This document shows positions 23,901 to 31,135 of a stretch of DNA of 37,111 bases, in pieces. A program made the position numbers and the translations under genes. Source of the stretch: Salinivirgaceae bacterium (GTDB lineage Bacteria; Bacteroidota; Bacteroidia; Bacteroidales; SZUA-534); contig JAGCFC010000184.1 of assembly GCA_017650325.1 (NCBI GenBank), forward strand, positions 1 through 37,111, written 5' to 3'. The notes below the pieces were generated by a model, which saw nothing but the letters and a program-made list of their open reading frames with translations, was not told the origin of the DNA and did no database searches. Position 1 is the first letter of the stretch, and every line of letters starts with the position of its first letter.

Positions 23901-26900
23901 TTAGTTGTTTATTGCATTACTCATTAAATACAGGGTTGCTTTCAGTTTGTGATCCTCGATGGCTTTTTGATTGACTTCGTACTTGATTTTATCGTCAATC
24001 ATCACAAAGTTGATGCATGAACCATTTTCCAAAGCGCCTGGGCTGTCGCTGACAATCAAAGTGGCGGCGCTGCCGAGTTTTGCCACAGCCGACTTGATTT
24101 TGTCAGAACTGCTTTCGTCTGTGGGCAAATAAAGAATACTACACTTCGAAATTTCCTCAATATTCTTGGCGCCAACCACTGAAATTGTGCTTTTGCCAAC
24201 CGTTTTGCCTTTGGTTATTGATTCCAACTGTTTCAGCATATTATCTTGATTCACAACACATATCACAAAATCGCCTTTTGTTTCACTTGCTGGCCATTCA
24301 ACTTGTTTTGTGAAATTATAGATATTCATTGCTTTGAATTTTGAATCTTGCAACGGGTTGCTGTAAACGGGGTGTGTTGTTGCTTTGCCGTTCAACACAT
24401 TCTCAATCGTGAGTTCAAGTTCGTCGGCAGCAATGTCACGCCACAAAATTGTGCCGTCGGGACCGAAAAGTATTACTTCATCTTTGCCGCCAAGTCCATA
24501 TTGGGAAGATTTGTGAGAAGTGTCATAATACATTTTGTAGCTGATACCCATATCTTTATATATTTTGTCATAGAAATTCGACATCGAAATATGGGTGCAT
24601 TTGATACCAATCACATCTACCTTGCCTCCTTTTTGTTTCTTCCACAGTGCCTCGACAGAATCTTTGATTGCGCCATCGTCAGAATAACTGAAATGAACGA
24701 GAACGTACCGACCTTTGCCCACAATGTCGGACAGGCTCGGGCGGTTGTTGGTATTGGTCATATTCATCAAGTCCAAATCAATGAACATTTTGCCCGGAGC
24801 GGTGTTGGCGCGGGCTTCATTGCGACGCTTCAGCGATTCTTCCCTTACTTTTTTCCAATAATCGTCGCGTTGTTTCAAAAGTTTCACCATCGGATTTTGC
24901 AAGGTTTTTTGAGGCAGAATGCTGTAATCGGCATTCCATGGTCCAATCAGATATTGCATTACCAAGCCAAGATTGCTGCCGTTCTTTTTCACGTATTCGT
25001 TAATGGCTGCGTTGGCCTTGTCGCCTTGCTTGTCAAATATTTCATTGAATTTCTTCTCGGCTTTTTCCCACTCGGTATAGAATTTCGAGCCGGTCAGTTG
25101 ATACGAAGGCATTTCCATCCTAAATCCCATCCCTCCATCACGCTTAATTCCTGTTGACTTCAAAGTGAACTGCGCGTTTTCGCCGGGCACAAACGGAATG
25201 CTTACCTGGTAGGACCATATCGTTCCTCCATCGACCAAAGTTTGCAGAACCCATACCATGCACGGCTCGTCGAGATAGGTGCTGAATGTGGCCTCACCGT
25301 TACTATCAAGTTCGACATCGTCTAACAGACGAGTGGTGCTTGTATGCGTCTCATCAAGTTCAAGTCTGAAGCCTGAGAGTTCGTTTGTGAGTTCGGTTTT
25401 GAATGTAATGCTGAAGTTCGGTTTTTGGTCGGCATTCAAATTCTCGGTAATGTCCGCCACAATTACGTTTACACTATAATCGGCTACATCGACCCATTGA
25501 CTTTCACCATTCTCGTTGAAAAAGGATACCTTGTTGTTGACTTTCTGTACTAAATCGAATTGGGTTACACCTTTCGGCAGCGGCTCGAATGAATAGCGGG
25601 CGCCACGGATATAGTCGAGATAGCGACGTGTGCCACCGCTTTCGTTATGCAGCATTTTGTAAAGATTGCCCGCTGTGTCACGCAAGCAGACATCTGAACT
25701 CAAACCGGAACGCTCCCAATGCTCCGCCGAAAGGGTTAGAACGGTCTTTTTCTCACAGAATTCGACTTTTTTAATCTTTTGATTGTTACAAACGCTGTAT
25801 TTCACGTTCTCCCAGGTCTTGTATAAACCTTCGGGCTTGGCCACACCGTCGTTCAGGTGGTGGTTTTTGCAGTAGGTGTCGGCCAAACGGCGAATCCTTG
25901 TCAAGTAACCGTTGTAAAGGCTTGACGACGAGTAATATCCGTTGTGAACCGTCAGCTCGAAGGTGACTCCGGGTGCGGCAAATGTCTCAATCCAATCCGA
26001 GCAAATCTCGCCTCCGGGGAATATACAGCGTATGCGGCACACTGTCAGGTCGTCGAGCTCTACCTCGTAGTGGAATTTCTTGTCAACCACCGGCACGCAT
26101 GCCACCGGTTTTTCAATAATCTCGAAGTTCTCGTCGGCAAAATAAATCAGGTAGCACGAGTCGGTAATGCCCGGGTCAACAGCGCCCTCAATCACAAATT
26201 TTCCAGGGCCGAGCGTTTGAAAAACTGTGCGTTCGGTGGTTGTCTGTGTTGTGGCGGCAGTCCTTATTTCCTTGATAAGTGCGTCAATGCGGGCATTAAC
26301 TTCGTTTGCTGCATTTGTTTCGTCTCCTCCTTCTTCAACCATCATTTGCGCATCCATAGCAACAAACATATCTTCGTAGTCGGTAAGGGTTTTCAATCTC
26401 TCCATTATGTTTTTTTGGTAGGCGAAAAGCGTATCGTTGATAAATGAGAATATCGACTCAAGTTCTTTGCGGTTTGCATCGTTCCATTTTTCCGAAACTT
26501 CCAATAATTCCGACTGCAACTTTGGGTAATCCTCGTTATGGAGTTTTTTGAGTGCAAGTTTGTCGGGGGTATCGGACGCTTTCTCTATATAAACCCAATT
26601 TTTGGTAAGCGAATGTGAATAATTCACCATCGATTTACATTCCGCCAGCAGCTTCTGCGAAGCAGCTCTTTCGGTGGATGACAGAGCCTTTATCGAATTC
26701 GGCTCCGATTTCTTTTCGGTGAAGGTGAATGCGCAGAACATAGCTACAAACCACACCAATGTGCCAATTTTTGCCACGCGGCCAAGTGTGCCCACGGTTG
26801 ATTTTTTCATCTCGACAAAACGGCGGCGGATAAACGAGTGGTTGAAGCCGTTCACAACGGGGCTGCTCACATTCATAACCATCTCCAAAAGCGTTGTCTG

Positions 26901-27665
26901 ATAAGCGTTTATGTTGACATCGGACGAAATAACATCGTGGTCGGCCTGGAACTCGTGAACGTTGCGTAACTCGTTGCGGCAGAGCCATACAAACGGATTA
27001 AACCATAACAGTCTGGTTACCAACTCCATAAACCAAACATCAGCATAGTGACGATGGCGGATATGCGCTTTCTCGTGACGGATAATCAAGCTCTTGCCAG
27101 GCTCGTTAAGGCTCGTCGGCAGAAAAATGGTTTTGGCGAACGAGAAAGGTGTGTCAACATTTGGCGAACTAATCAGGCTATAGCCTTCAGTGGTGGTCTC
27201 AACATTCATTTTCGATTTGATAACCAATACCTTGCATATATAGTAAACTGCCAACAGCAACAATAGCAGCGATATGGCCGGGACGCCCCATTGCACCAAT
27301 GCCATCCAATCGATAACAATGGGCCGTTTCTCCTGAACGGGCGCGGCTGACGGTGCAGGTGCCTGCACGGCTGCGGGTGCAGCTGCAGTATTGGTAACTT
27401 GCACGGGCGCAACGTCTGGCACATAATCGGTCTCAACCGGTGTGGCGGGCGCTGTGTAATGGCCAAAGTCAATCTGCTCAATGGCAATTTCTGTTCCCGA
27501 TGGGTAAACCTCGAACGTTACCACACTGAATATCACGCTAATTATCGGTAGCGCAAGCAGATACGCGCGACTGACGGTATAGCTGGCTTTTCCGCGCAAT
27601 ACAATCCGGTAGAATGCGAATAGTAGTGCAGCCGAAGCAATGAATTTTAAAAAGATGGTTAACAT
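23901..27665 (-). CDS. BlaR1-type M56 membrane metallopeptidase fused to thioredoxin-like and YfiR-like domains
   Basis: A 1254-residue protein. Residues 1-320 are an M56 domain: membrane helices near 5-24, 34-51, 122-146 and 298-315, the zinc motif HEKAH (His197, Glu198, His201) and the downstream NELRNVHEFQAD. An Ala/Pro-rich linker (85-115) splits the second and third helices. A helical, Glu-rich region (about 335-480) is followed by a beta domain resembling DUF4369 (about 485-600) and unrecognised beta-rich sequence. Residues about 955-1095 are a thioredoxin-like fold (MFIDLDLMNM, YVLVHFSY, EVILFGPDGTILW) with SYSDDGA where CxxC would be, so no redox pair. Residues 1105-1254 resemble YfiR/DUF4154 (NIYNFTKQVEWP, then NFVMIDDKIKYEVNQKAI). 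It is last in the blaI operon. BlaR1 relatives sense a ligand outside and cleave BlaI inside. Confidence 0.85.
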   Translation of the reverse strand: MLTIFLKFIASAALLFAFYRIVLRGKASYTVSRAYLLALPIISVIFSVVTFEVYPSGTEIAIEQIDFGHYTAPATPVETDYVPDVAPVQVTNTAAAPAAVQAPAPSAAPVQEKRPIVIDWMALVQWGVPAISLLLLLLAVYYICKVLVIKSKMNVETTTEGYSLISSPNVDTPFSFAKTIFLPTSLNEPGKSLIIRHEKAHIRHRHYADVWFMELVTRLLWFNPFVWLCRNELRNVHEFQADHDVISSDVNINAYQTTLLEMVMNVSSPVVNGFNHSFIRRRFVEMKKSTVGTLGRVAKIGTLVWFVAMFCAFTFTEKKSEPNSIKALSSTERAASQKLLAECKSMVNYSHSLTKNWVYIEKASDTPDKLALKKLHNEDYPKLQSELLEVSEKWNDANRKELESIFSFINDTLFAYQKNIMERLKTLTDYEDMFVAMDAQMMVEEGGDETNAANEVNARIDALIKEIRTAATTQTTTERTVFQTLGPGKFVIEGAVDPGITDSCYLIYFADENFEIIEKPVACVPVVDKKFHYEVELDDLTVCRIRCIFPGGEICSDWIETFAAPGVTFELTVHNGYYSSSSLYNGYLTRIRRLADTYCKNHHLNDGVAKPEGLYKTWENVKYSVCNNQKIKKVEFCEKKTVLTLSAEHWERSGLSSDVCLRDTAGNLYKMLHNESGGTRRYLDYIRGARYSFEPLPKGVTQFDLVQKVNNKVSFFNENGESQWVDVADYSVNVIVADITENLNADQKPNFSITFKTELTNELSGFRLELDETHTSTTRLLDDVELDSNGEATFSTYLDEPCMVWVLQTLVDGGTIWSYQVSIPFVPGENAQFTLKSTGIKRDGGMGFRMEMPSYQLTGSKFYTEWEKAEKKFNEIFDKQGDKANAAINEYVKKNGSNLGLVMQYLIGPWNADYSILPQKTLQNPMVKLLKQRDDYWKKVREESLKRRNEARANTAPGKMFIDLDLMNMTNTNNRPSLSDIVGKGRYVLVHFSYSDDGAIKDSVEALWKKQKGGKVDVIGIKCTHISMSNFYDKIYKDMGISYKMYYDTSHKSSQYGLGGKDEVILFGPDGTILWRDIAADELELTIENVLNGKATTHPVYSNPLQDSKFKAMNIYNFTKQVEWPASETKGDFVICVVNQDNMLKQLESITKGKTVGKSTISVVGAKNIEEISKCSILYLPTDESSSDKIKSAVAKLGSAATLIVSDSPGALENGSCINFVMIDDKIKYEVNQKAIEDHKLKATLYLMSNAINN

Positions 27666-27703
27666 GGATGTTTAGTTTTTGTTAGGTATTAGGTGTTAGT
27701 AGG

Positions 27704-27720
27704 GACGCACCATGTGCGTC
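27704..27720. repeat. REP-like palindrome, copy 2
   Basis: GACGCAC-cat-GTGCGTC is a perfect 7-bp inverted repeat, preceded by a TTAGGTATTAGGTGTTAG tract and by TAGG. It lies in the 63-base gap between the small secreted protein gene and the M56 gene. Confidence 0.65.
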
Positions 27721-27728
27721 AGCAAAAA

Positions 27729-28145
27729 TTATCCAAGTTTTTCGAGTCGTTTCCGTGCTTTTTTAAGATTTGTTCTTGCCAGTTTGGTATCGATTTTCGG
27801 AACTAAGTAGACGATGGTAACTCGGGTGCGACCGCCCTTCAGTTGTTCTTCAATCCTGCACATCTCGTACACCGTGTTGGCCCAAATTTCGTCTGCCGAG
27901 CCTAACGGTTCCACCAGAATGCAGTCTGACGGCAGCGACAGTCGCTTGGCCTGCAAGCGCTGGATTTTCAATATAGCTTTGTTCTCGGCTTCGGCATGTC
28001 CGGCGCTAACTCTCGATGTTCCTCTTGCTACCTCATACCGGTACGAATCGCCCTTGATTGGAATATTGTAAACCGGCTCTATTTTGGTCTGCGCCGAGGC
28101 TGCCACCGAGAAGAACACAAATGCCGTTGTTAAAAATCCTTTCAT
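27729..28145 (-). CDS. Small secreted protein between blaI and the M56 gene
   Basis: A 138-residue protein starting at ATG 28145 (an in-frame TTG two codons earlier is less likely). MKGFLTTAFVFFSVAASAQ is a signal peptide with an AxA-Q cleavage site. The mature chain contains GTSRVSAGHAEAENKAILKIQRLQAKRL, an alanine-spaced helix like those in small outer-membrane lipoproteins, then beta strands (RVTIVYLVP) and a Lys/Arg-rich C-terminus (KLARTNLKKARKRLEKLG). The family is not recognised. Its position between repressor and sensor suggests it belongs to the same response, perhaps as an envelope ligand or effector. Confidence 0.75.
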   Translation of the reverse strand: MKGFLTTAFVFFSVAASAQTKIEPVYNIPIKGDSYRYEVARGTSRVSAGHAEAENKAILKIQRLQAKRLSLPSDCILVEPLGSADEIWANTVYEMCRIEEQLKGGRTRVTIVYLVPKIDTKLARTNLKKARKRLEKLG

Positions 28146-28171
28146 AATCAAATGGTTATTGTTAGCTGTAT

Positions 28172-28200
28172 GGTTTGCGTTTAAGTTTTCAGTTTACGTC
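28172..28200 (-). repeat. Short dispersed repeat, copy B
   Basis: On the minus strand this matches copy A, ending AAACGCAAACC. It overlaps the last codons of blaI and the gap before the small secreted protein gene. Confidence 0.4.
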
Positions 28201-28590
28201 TTTAGGTTCACCGCCGTTGTCCATCTCCTTCAAGATTTCGGCAAGTTCGTCGCGGCTGATTTTCTCGCTCTTGGCGAAGAAAGAGAAGAACGAGCGCATG
28301 GAACCGCCAAAGACGGTGTCGCAGGTTTCGTTCATAAATCCGCCAATGTACTCGTCACGGGTGAGCAACGGGCGATAGACATTGGCCTTGCCGTTTTTCT
28401 CGAAGTCAACCACACCCTTCTTTGTCAGAATCTGCATAACGGTGAGCGTGGTAGTATAGGCCGGTTTGGGTTCGGCAAGCACATCGTGTATTTGCTGGAC
28501 GGTGGCTTTGCCCTTATCCCACAAAATGTTCATTAAATGCAATTCCGCTTTCGTGAGCGACTGATTGCGGTTTTCTGTTTTGTTTTCCAT
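28189..28590 (-). CDS. blaI: BlaI/MecI/CopY family transcriptional repressor
   Basis: A 133-residue winged-helix repressor. LTKAELHLMNILWDKGKATVQQIHDVLAE then YTTTLTVMQILTKKGVV is the family's DNA-binding core (about residues 10-60), followed by KANVYRPLLTRDEYIG and a C-terminal dimerisation helix. In Staphylococcus the protein represses by binding palindromes and is inactivated when BlaR1/MecR1 signalling leads to its cleavage. Here the operon's third gene is a BlaR1-type peptidase, and two matching palindromes flank the promoter, so the same logic is likely. What is controlled is unknown: no beta-lactamase lies nearby. The symbol denotes family membership only. Confidence 0.92.
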   Translation of the reverse strand: MENKTENRNQSLTKAELHLMNILWDKGKATVQQIHDVLAEPKPAYTTTLTVMQILTKKGVVDFEKNGKANVYRPLLTRDEYIGGFMNETCDTVFGGSMRSFFSFFAKSEKISRDELAEILKEMDNGGEPKDVN

Positions 28591-28596
28591 AATCTC

Positions 28597-28608
28597 CTAA
28601 AATTTTAG
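28597..28608. promoter_or_regulatory. Putative BlaI operator 1, at the transcription start
   Basis: CTAAAATTTTAG is a perfect 12-bp palindrome lying 6 bases beyond the -7 element and 7 bases before the blaI start codon, so a bound repressor would block initiation. The same core occurs in operator 2, centre to centre 67 bases away. Confidence 0.7.
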
Positions 28609-28613
28609 TACTA

Positions 28614-28644
28614 CAAACATAGTATATAAAATTATACACGCAAC
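28614..28644 (-). promoter_or_regulatory. Promoter of the blaI operon
   Basis: On the minus strand the -7 element TATGTTTG (28614-28621) matches TAnnTTTG exactly; GTTG (28641-28644) matches the -33 TTTG at three of four bases, and the spacer is 19 bases. It is the best-formed promoter in the window and lies between two repressor-type palindromes. Confidence 0.75.
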
Positions 28645-28660
28645 AGTTTTGCGCAAAAAT

Positions 28661-28678
28661 TTACTAAAATTTTAGTAA
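28661..28678. promoter_or_regulatory. Putative BlaI operator 2, upstream of the promoter
   Basis: TTACTAAAATTTTAGTAA is a perfect 18-bp palindrome, 16 bases upstream of the -33 element. It contains the whole 12-bp core of operator 1. Two like sites suggest cooperative binding or a loop. Confidence 0.7.
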
Positions 28679-28787
28679 GAAAATTTGTTATGATTGAATT
28701 TCAATGAAATACGAAATATATTTTCAGAATATTGTCGCGTACCTACGGCACGCCTATTATATATGGGGACGTTTATCTACCAATCTG

Positions 28788-28803
28788 TTGTCCCTACGGA
28801 CAA
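28788..28803. repeat. REP-like palindrome, copy 3 (diverged)
   Basis: TTGTCC-ctac-GGACAA is a 6-bp inverted repeat with a CTAC loop. On the minus strand it reads GTAGGGACA, the same flank seen beside copies 2 and 4. It lies in the gap between sufD and blaI. Confidence 0.4.
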
Positions 28804-28837
28804 TCAATCCTGTTCCTAAACACTTTCCGCTAAACCC

Positions 28838-30199
28838 TTACCGCTTGTCGCACTTCATAAAGCACTCGCCGCATGCCGCTTGCTTTCCGCGAAGGCGGTT
28901 TTCAATCATTTCGGCATAGCGGTCGGCAAGGATTGGTATGCGAATGGTGCGGACAACCTCATGTGCGAAGGCCGACATCAGCATCATTTTTGCCTCCTCT
29001 TCGCCTATGCCGCGTTGGCGCATATAGAACAATGCGTTCTCGTCCAATTGGCCTACAGTGGCGCCGTGGCTGCACTTCACATCGTCAGCGTAAATCTCGA
29101 GTTGAGGCTTGGTGTACATCCGGGCCGAAGGCGAGATGCAGATGTTTTTGTTCGACTGCATTGCGTTGGTCTTTTGCGCATCGGGACGCACAAGAACATA
29201 GCCGCCAAACGCCCCCACAGAGTCGCCGTTGAGCACGTTTTTGTACAGCTCGTAGCTGGTGCAGTTTGGCACAGCGTGGTCGATGTAGGTGAAGTTGTCG
29301 ATATGTTGGTGGCCGCAAGGCAACGACAGACCGTAAATATTGGCCTCGGCGTGCTGGCCGTTCATAAGCACCTCAAGATTGTTGCGCACAAATCCGCCGT
29401 GAAGCGTGAGCGTGTTGGCAAGCAGCTGGCTGCCGGCGTTTTGCTCAATCAGTATGGATGATATCTGCGACGAATGGTCGTTGAGGTTCTGGATGCTGTA
29501 GCAGTCGAGTTGCGAACCGTCGAGCATCACAACCTCGGTGACGTTGTTCAGCAGGAACTGCCGCTCGGCCAGCGTGTGGTCGCAGAAAACAATTTTTGCC
29601 TGACTGCCGCGTCCGGCCACAATCAGGTTTCGCTGATTGACCATCAGCGGGTTTCCTCCCGACAAAACGTTGACAATCTGAATAGGCTTGTCAACAACAA
29701 CATTGTCAGGGATATAGAGGAACAGTCCGCCACGCGCAAACGCCGTGTTCAGACTGATGATAGTGTCGTTTTTGGTAGCGGCCAGACGGTTGTAGTTGGC
29801 CTCGAAAATGTCGGGGTGAAGTTGTGCACCTTCGGCCAATCCGGTCACGGTGACGCCTGCAGGCAGATTGCCGTTTTGTGTGTCAATCCAACCATTGCCG
29901 ACGGTTATGGTGTAGGTGTCGAGTCCGGGAACGGCGCAGCGGAAGGCTTTCTGGCTGTCAACTTGCTCTTTTTGCGGACCGATGGCATAGCCGTGAGTGT
30001 GGCCGAAGGCACCCATAATGTCTGTAAATCGATACCGTTCGCACCCCTTTTCAGGCAATCCCTTTTCATCAAACTGGCTGATGGCAGACTCGCGCTGACG
30101 GTTTATCGCGGCGGGCATTCCGGCGGCAATGCTGTCGGAATACTGGCGATAAAGTGCTGTGAGTTTGTTTTTTATAGCGGTCGAGCTAACCTTTTCCAT
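28838..30199 (-). CDS. sufD: Fe-S cluster assembly protein SufD
   Basis: A 453-residue component of the SufBCD scaffold complex that assembles iron-sulfur clusters in the cytoplasm. The central beta-helix and C-terminal part carry the usual NLEVLMNGQHAEANIYGL, CTSYELYKNVLNGDSVGAFGGYVLVRPDAQKTNAMQ-type segments (partly quoted) and ADDVKCSHGATVGQLDENALFYMRQRGI, including the HGA motif typical of SufD. It begins 3 bases after sufC, so the two are translationally linked. The cluster stops here: no sufS or sufE follows. Confidence 0.93.
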   Translation of the reverse strand: MEKVSSTAIKNKLTALYRQYSDSIAAGMPAAINRQRESAISQFDEKGLPEKGCERYRFTDIMGAFGHTHGYAIGPQKEQVDSQKAFRCAVPGLDTYTITVGNGWIDTQNGNLPAGVTVTGLAEGAQLHPDIFEANYNRLAATKNDTIISLNTAFARGGLFLYIPDNVVVDKPIQIVNVLSGGNPLMVNQRNLIVAGRGSQAKIVFCDHTLAERQFLLNNVTEVVMLDGSQLDCYSIQNLNDHSSQISSILIEQNAGSQLLANTLTLHGGFVRNNLEVLMNGQHAEANIYGLSLPCGHQHIDNFTYIDHAVPNCTSYELYKNVLNGDSVGAFGGYVLVRPDAQKTNAMQSNKNICISPSARMYTKPQLEIYADDVKCSHGATVGQLDENALFYMRQRGIGEEEAKMMLMSAFAHEVVRTIRIPILADRYAEMIENRLRGKQAACGECFMKCDKR

Positions 30200-30202
30200 A
30201 AA

Positions 30203-30958
30203 CTATTTGTTGTCGAATTCGCTTTTAATCCAATCGTAGCCTTTCTCTTCAAGTTCCAGTGCAAGTTCCTTGCCTCCGGTCTTGACAATCTGACCGTTAT
30301 AGAGCACGTGCACCACATCGGGCACAATGTAGTCGAGCAATCGCTGATAGTGAGTGATGACAATGGCCGATGTTTCAGGGGTTTTGAGTTTGTTCACGCC
30401 GCTGGCCACAATTCGCAGAGCATCAATGTCGAGGCCGGAATCGGTCTCGTCGAGGATTGAGAGTCGCGGCTCGAGCATTGCCATCTGGAAAATCTCGTTG
30501 CGTTTCTTCTCGCCGCCCGAAAATCCCTCATTCACAGAGCGTGAGGTCAGTCGCGAGTCGATTTCGACCAACTGGCTCTTCTCGCGCATCATCTTCAGAT
30601 ATTCGGCAGCAGAAAGAGCCGGCAGACCGTTGAATTTGCGTTTCTCGTTGACGGCGGCACGCATAAAATTGACCATACTAACGCCCGGAATCTCAACCGG
30701 ATACTGGAAACTCATAAAAAGACCCATCCGTGCGCGGTCTTCGGGCGGCAGTTCGAGCAGATTCTTGCCCAGAAACGTCACCTCGCCACCATCGACAGTG
30801 AAACGGCTATTGCCCGTCAATACCGACGACAGCGTGCTCTTTCCCGACCCGTTGGGGCCCATTATGGCGTGAATCTCGCCCGCATTGATGTGCAGATTGA
30901 TTCCCTTAAGTATCGGCTTTCCGTCAATCGAAGCCCGTAAATCTTTTATTGTCAGCAT
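30203..30958 (-). CDS. sufC: Fe-S cluster assembly ATPase SufC
   Basis: A 251-residue ABC-type ATPase that powers the SufBCD scaffold. Walker A is GPNGSGKST at residues 34-42; the signature is FSGGE at 146-150; Walker B is [12 protein letters not shown] with Asp170 and Glu171; the H-loop His is in VITHYQRLL. All catalytic residues are present. It has no membrane partner, as expected for Suf. It is separated from sufB by a foreign-looking gene, and the 165 bases upstream contain a -7-like element, so it may have its own promoter. Confidence 0.95.
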   Translation of the reverse strand: MLTIKDLRASIDGKPILKGINLHINAGEIHAIMGPNGSGKSTLSSVLTGNSRFTVDGGEVTFLGKNLLELPPEDRARMGLFMSFQYPVEIPGVSMVNFMRAAVNEKRKFNGLPALSAAEYLKMMREKSQLVEIDSRLTSRSVNEGFSGGEKKRNEIFQMAMLEPRLSILDETDSGLDIDALRIVASGVNKLKTPETSAIVITHYQRLLDYIVPDVVHVLYNGQIVKTGGKELALELEEKGYDWIKSEFDNK

Positions 30959-30964
30959 ATTTTA

Positions 30965-30993
30965 AACGTAAAATGTTAACGTAAACGCAAACC
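30965..30993 (+). repeat. Short dispersed repeat, copy A
   Basis: This 29-base stretch before sufC matches 28172-28200 (opposite strand) at about 23 of 29 positions, and its first 24 bases match 22965-22988 at about 20. The shared words are ACGTAAA, TAACG and AAACGCAAACC. Function unknown. Confidence 0.45.
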
Positions 30994-31004
30994 AAAACAG
31001 AGCG

Positions 31005-31012
31005 CAAAAATA
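31005..31012 (-). promoter_or_regulatory. Putative -7 element for sufC
   Basis: On the minus strand TATTTTTG matches TAnnTTTG, 46 bases before sufC. No proper -33. Confidence 0.35.
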
Positions 31013-31085
31013 CAATTGTTTACGGTTCCTGTTTTCGTTTATGTCCTCTCATTCAGTTATTCTATTAATCAATAATTCAACCATT

Positions 31086-31135
31086 TACCCACGTCTAGAC
31101 CAACCTGCAGCGATTTCCGCACATTAACGGCGAGC
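31086..31135 (-). pseudogene. Decayed copy of the sufB 3' end
   Basis: On the plus strand 31102-31133 matches 32479-32510 inside sufB at about 26 of 32 bases, including exact runs of ten (AACCTGCAGC) and eight (AACGGCGA). Translated in the sufB register it reads AVNVRKSLQVGLD against [13 protein letters not shown] of SufB. It overlaps the last codons of the Hint-domain gene in another frame, and sits just before sufC, where the true end of sufB would be if the Hint gene were absent. Confidence 0.6.

Noticed and set aside
24348..25157. Open frame of about 270 codons antisense to the M56 fusion gene
   Set aside because: The sense strand encodes recognisable thioredoxin-like and YfiR-like regions; the antisense frame has no signal or motif.
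28189..28590. Beta-lactam resistance operon
   Set aside because: BlaI and a BlaR1-type peptidase are present, but there is no beta-lactamase or penicillin-binding protein gene and the sensor tail has no penicillin-binding domain.
29474..30460. Open frame of about 330 codons antisense to sufD and sufC
   Set aside because: It spans the junction of two well-conserved genes on the other strand; this is a shadow of their third-codon-position bias.
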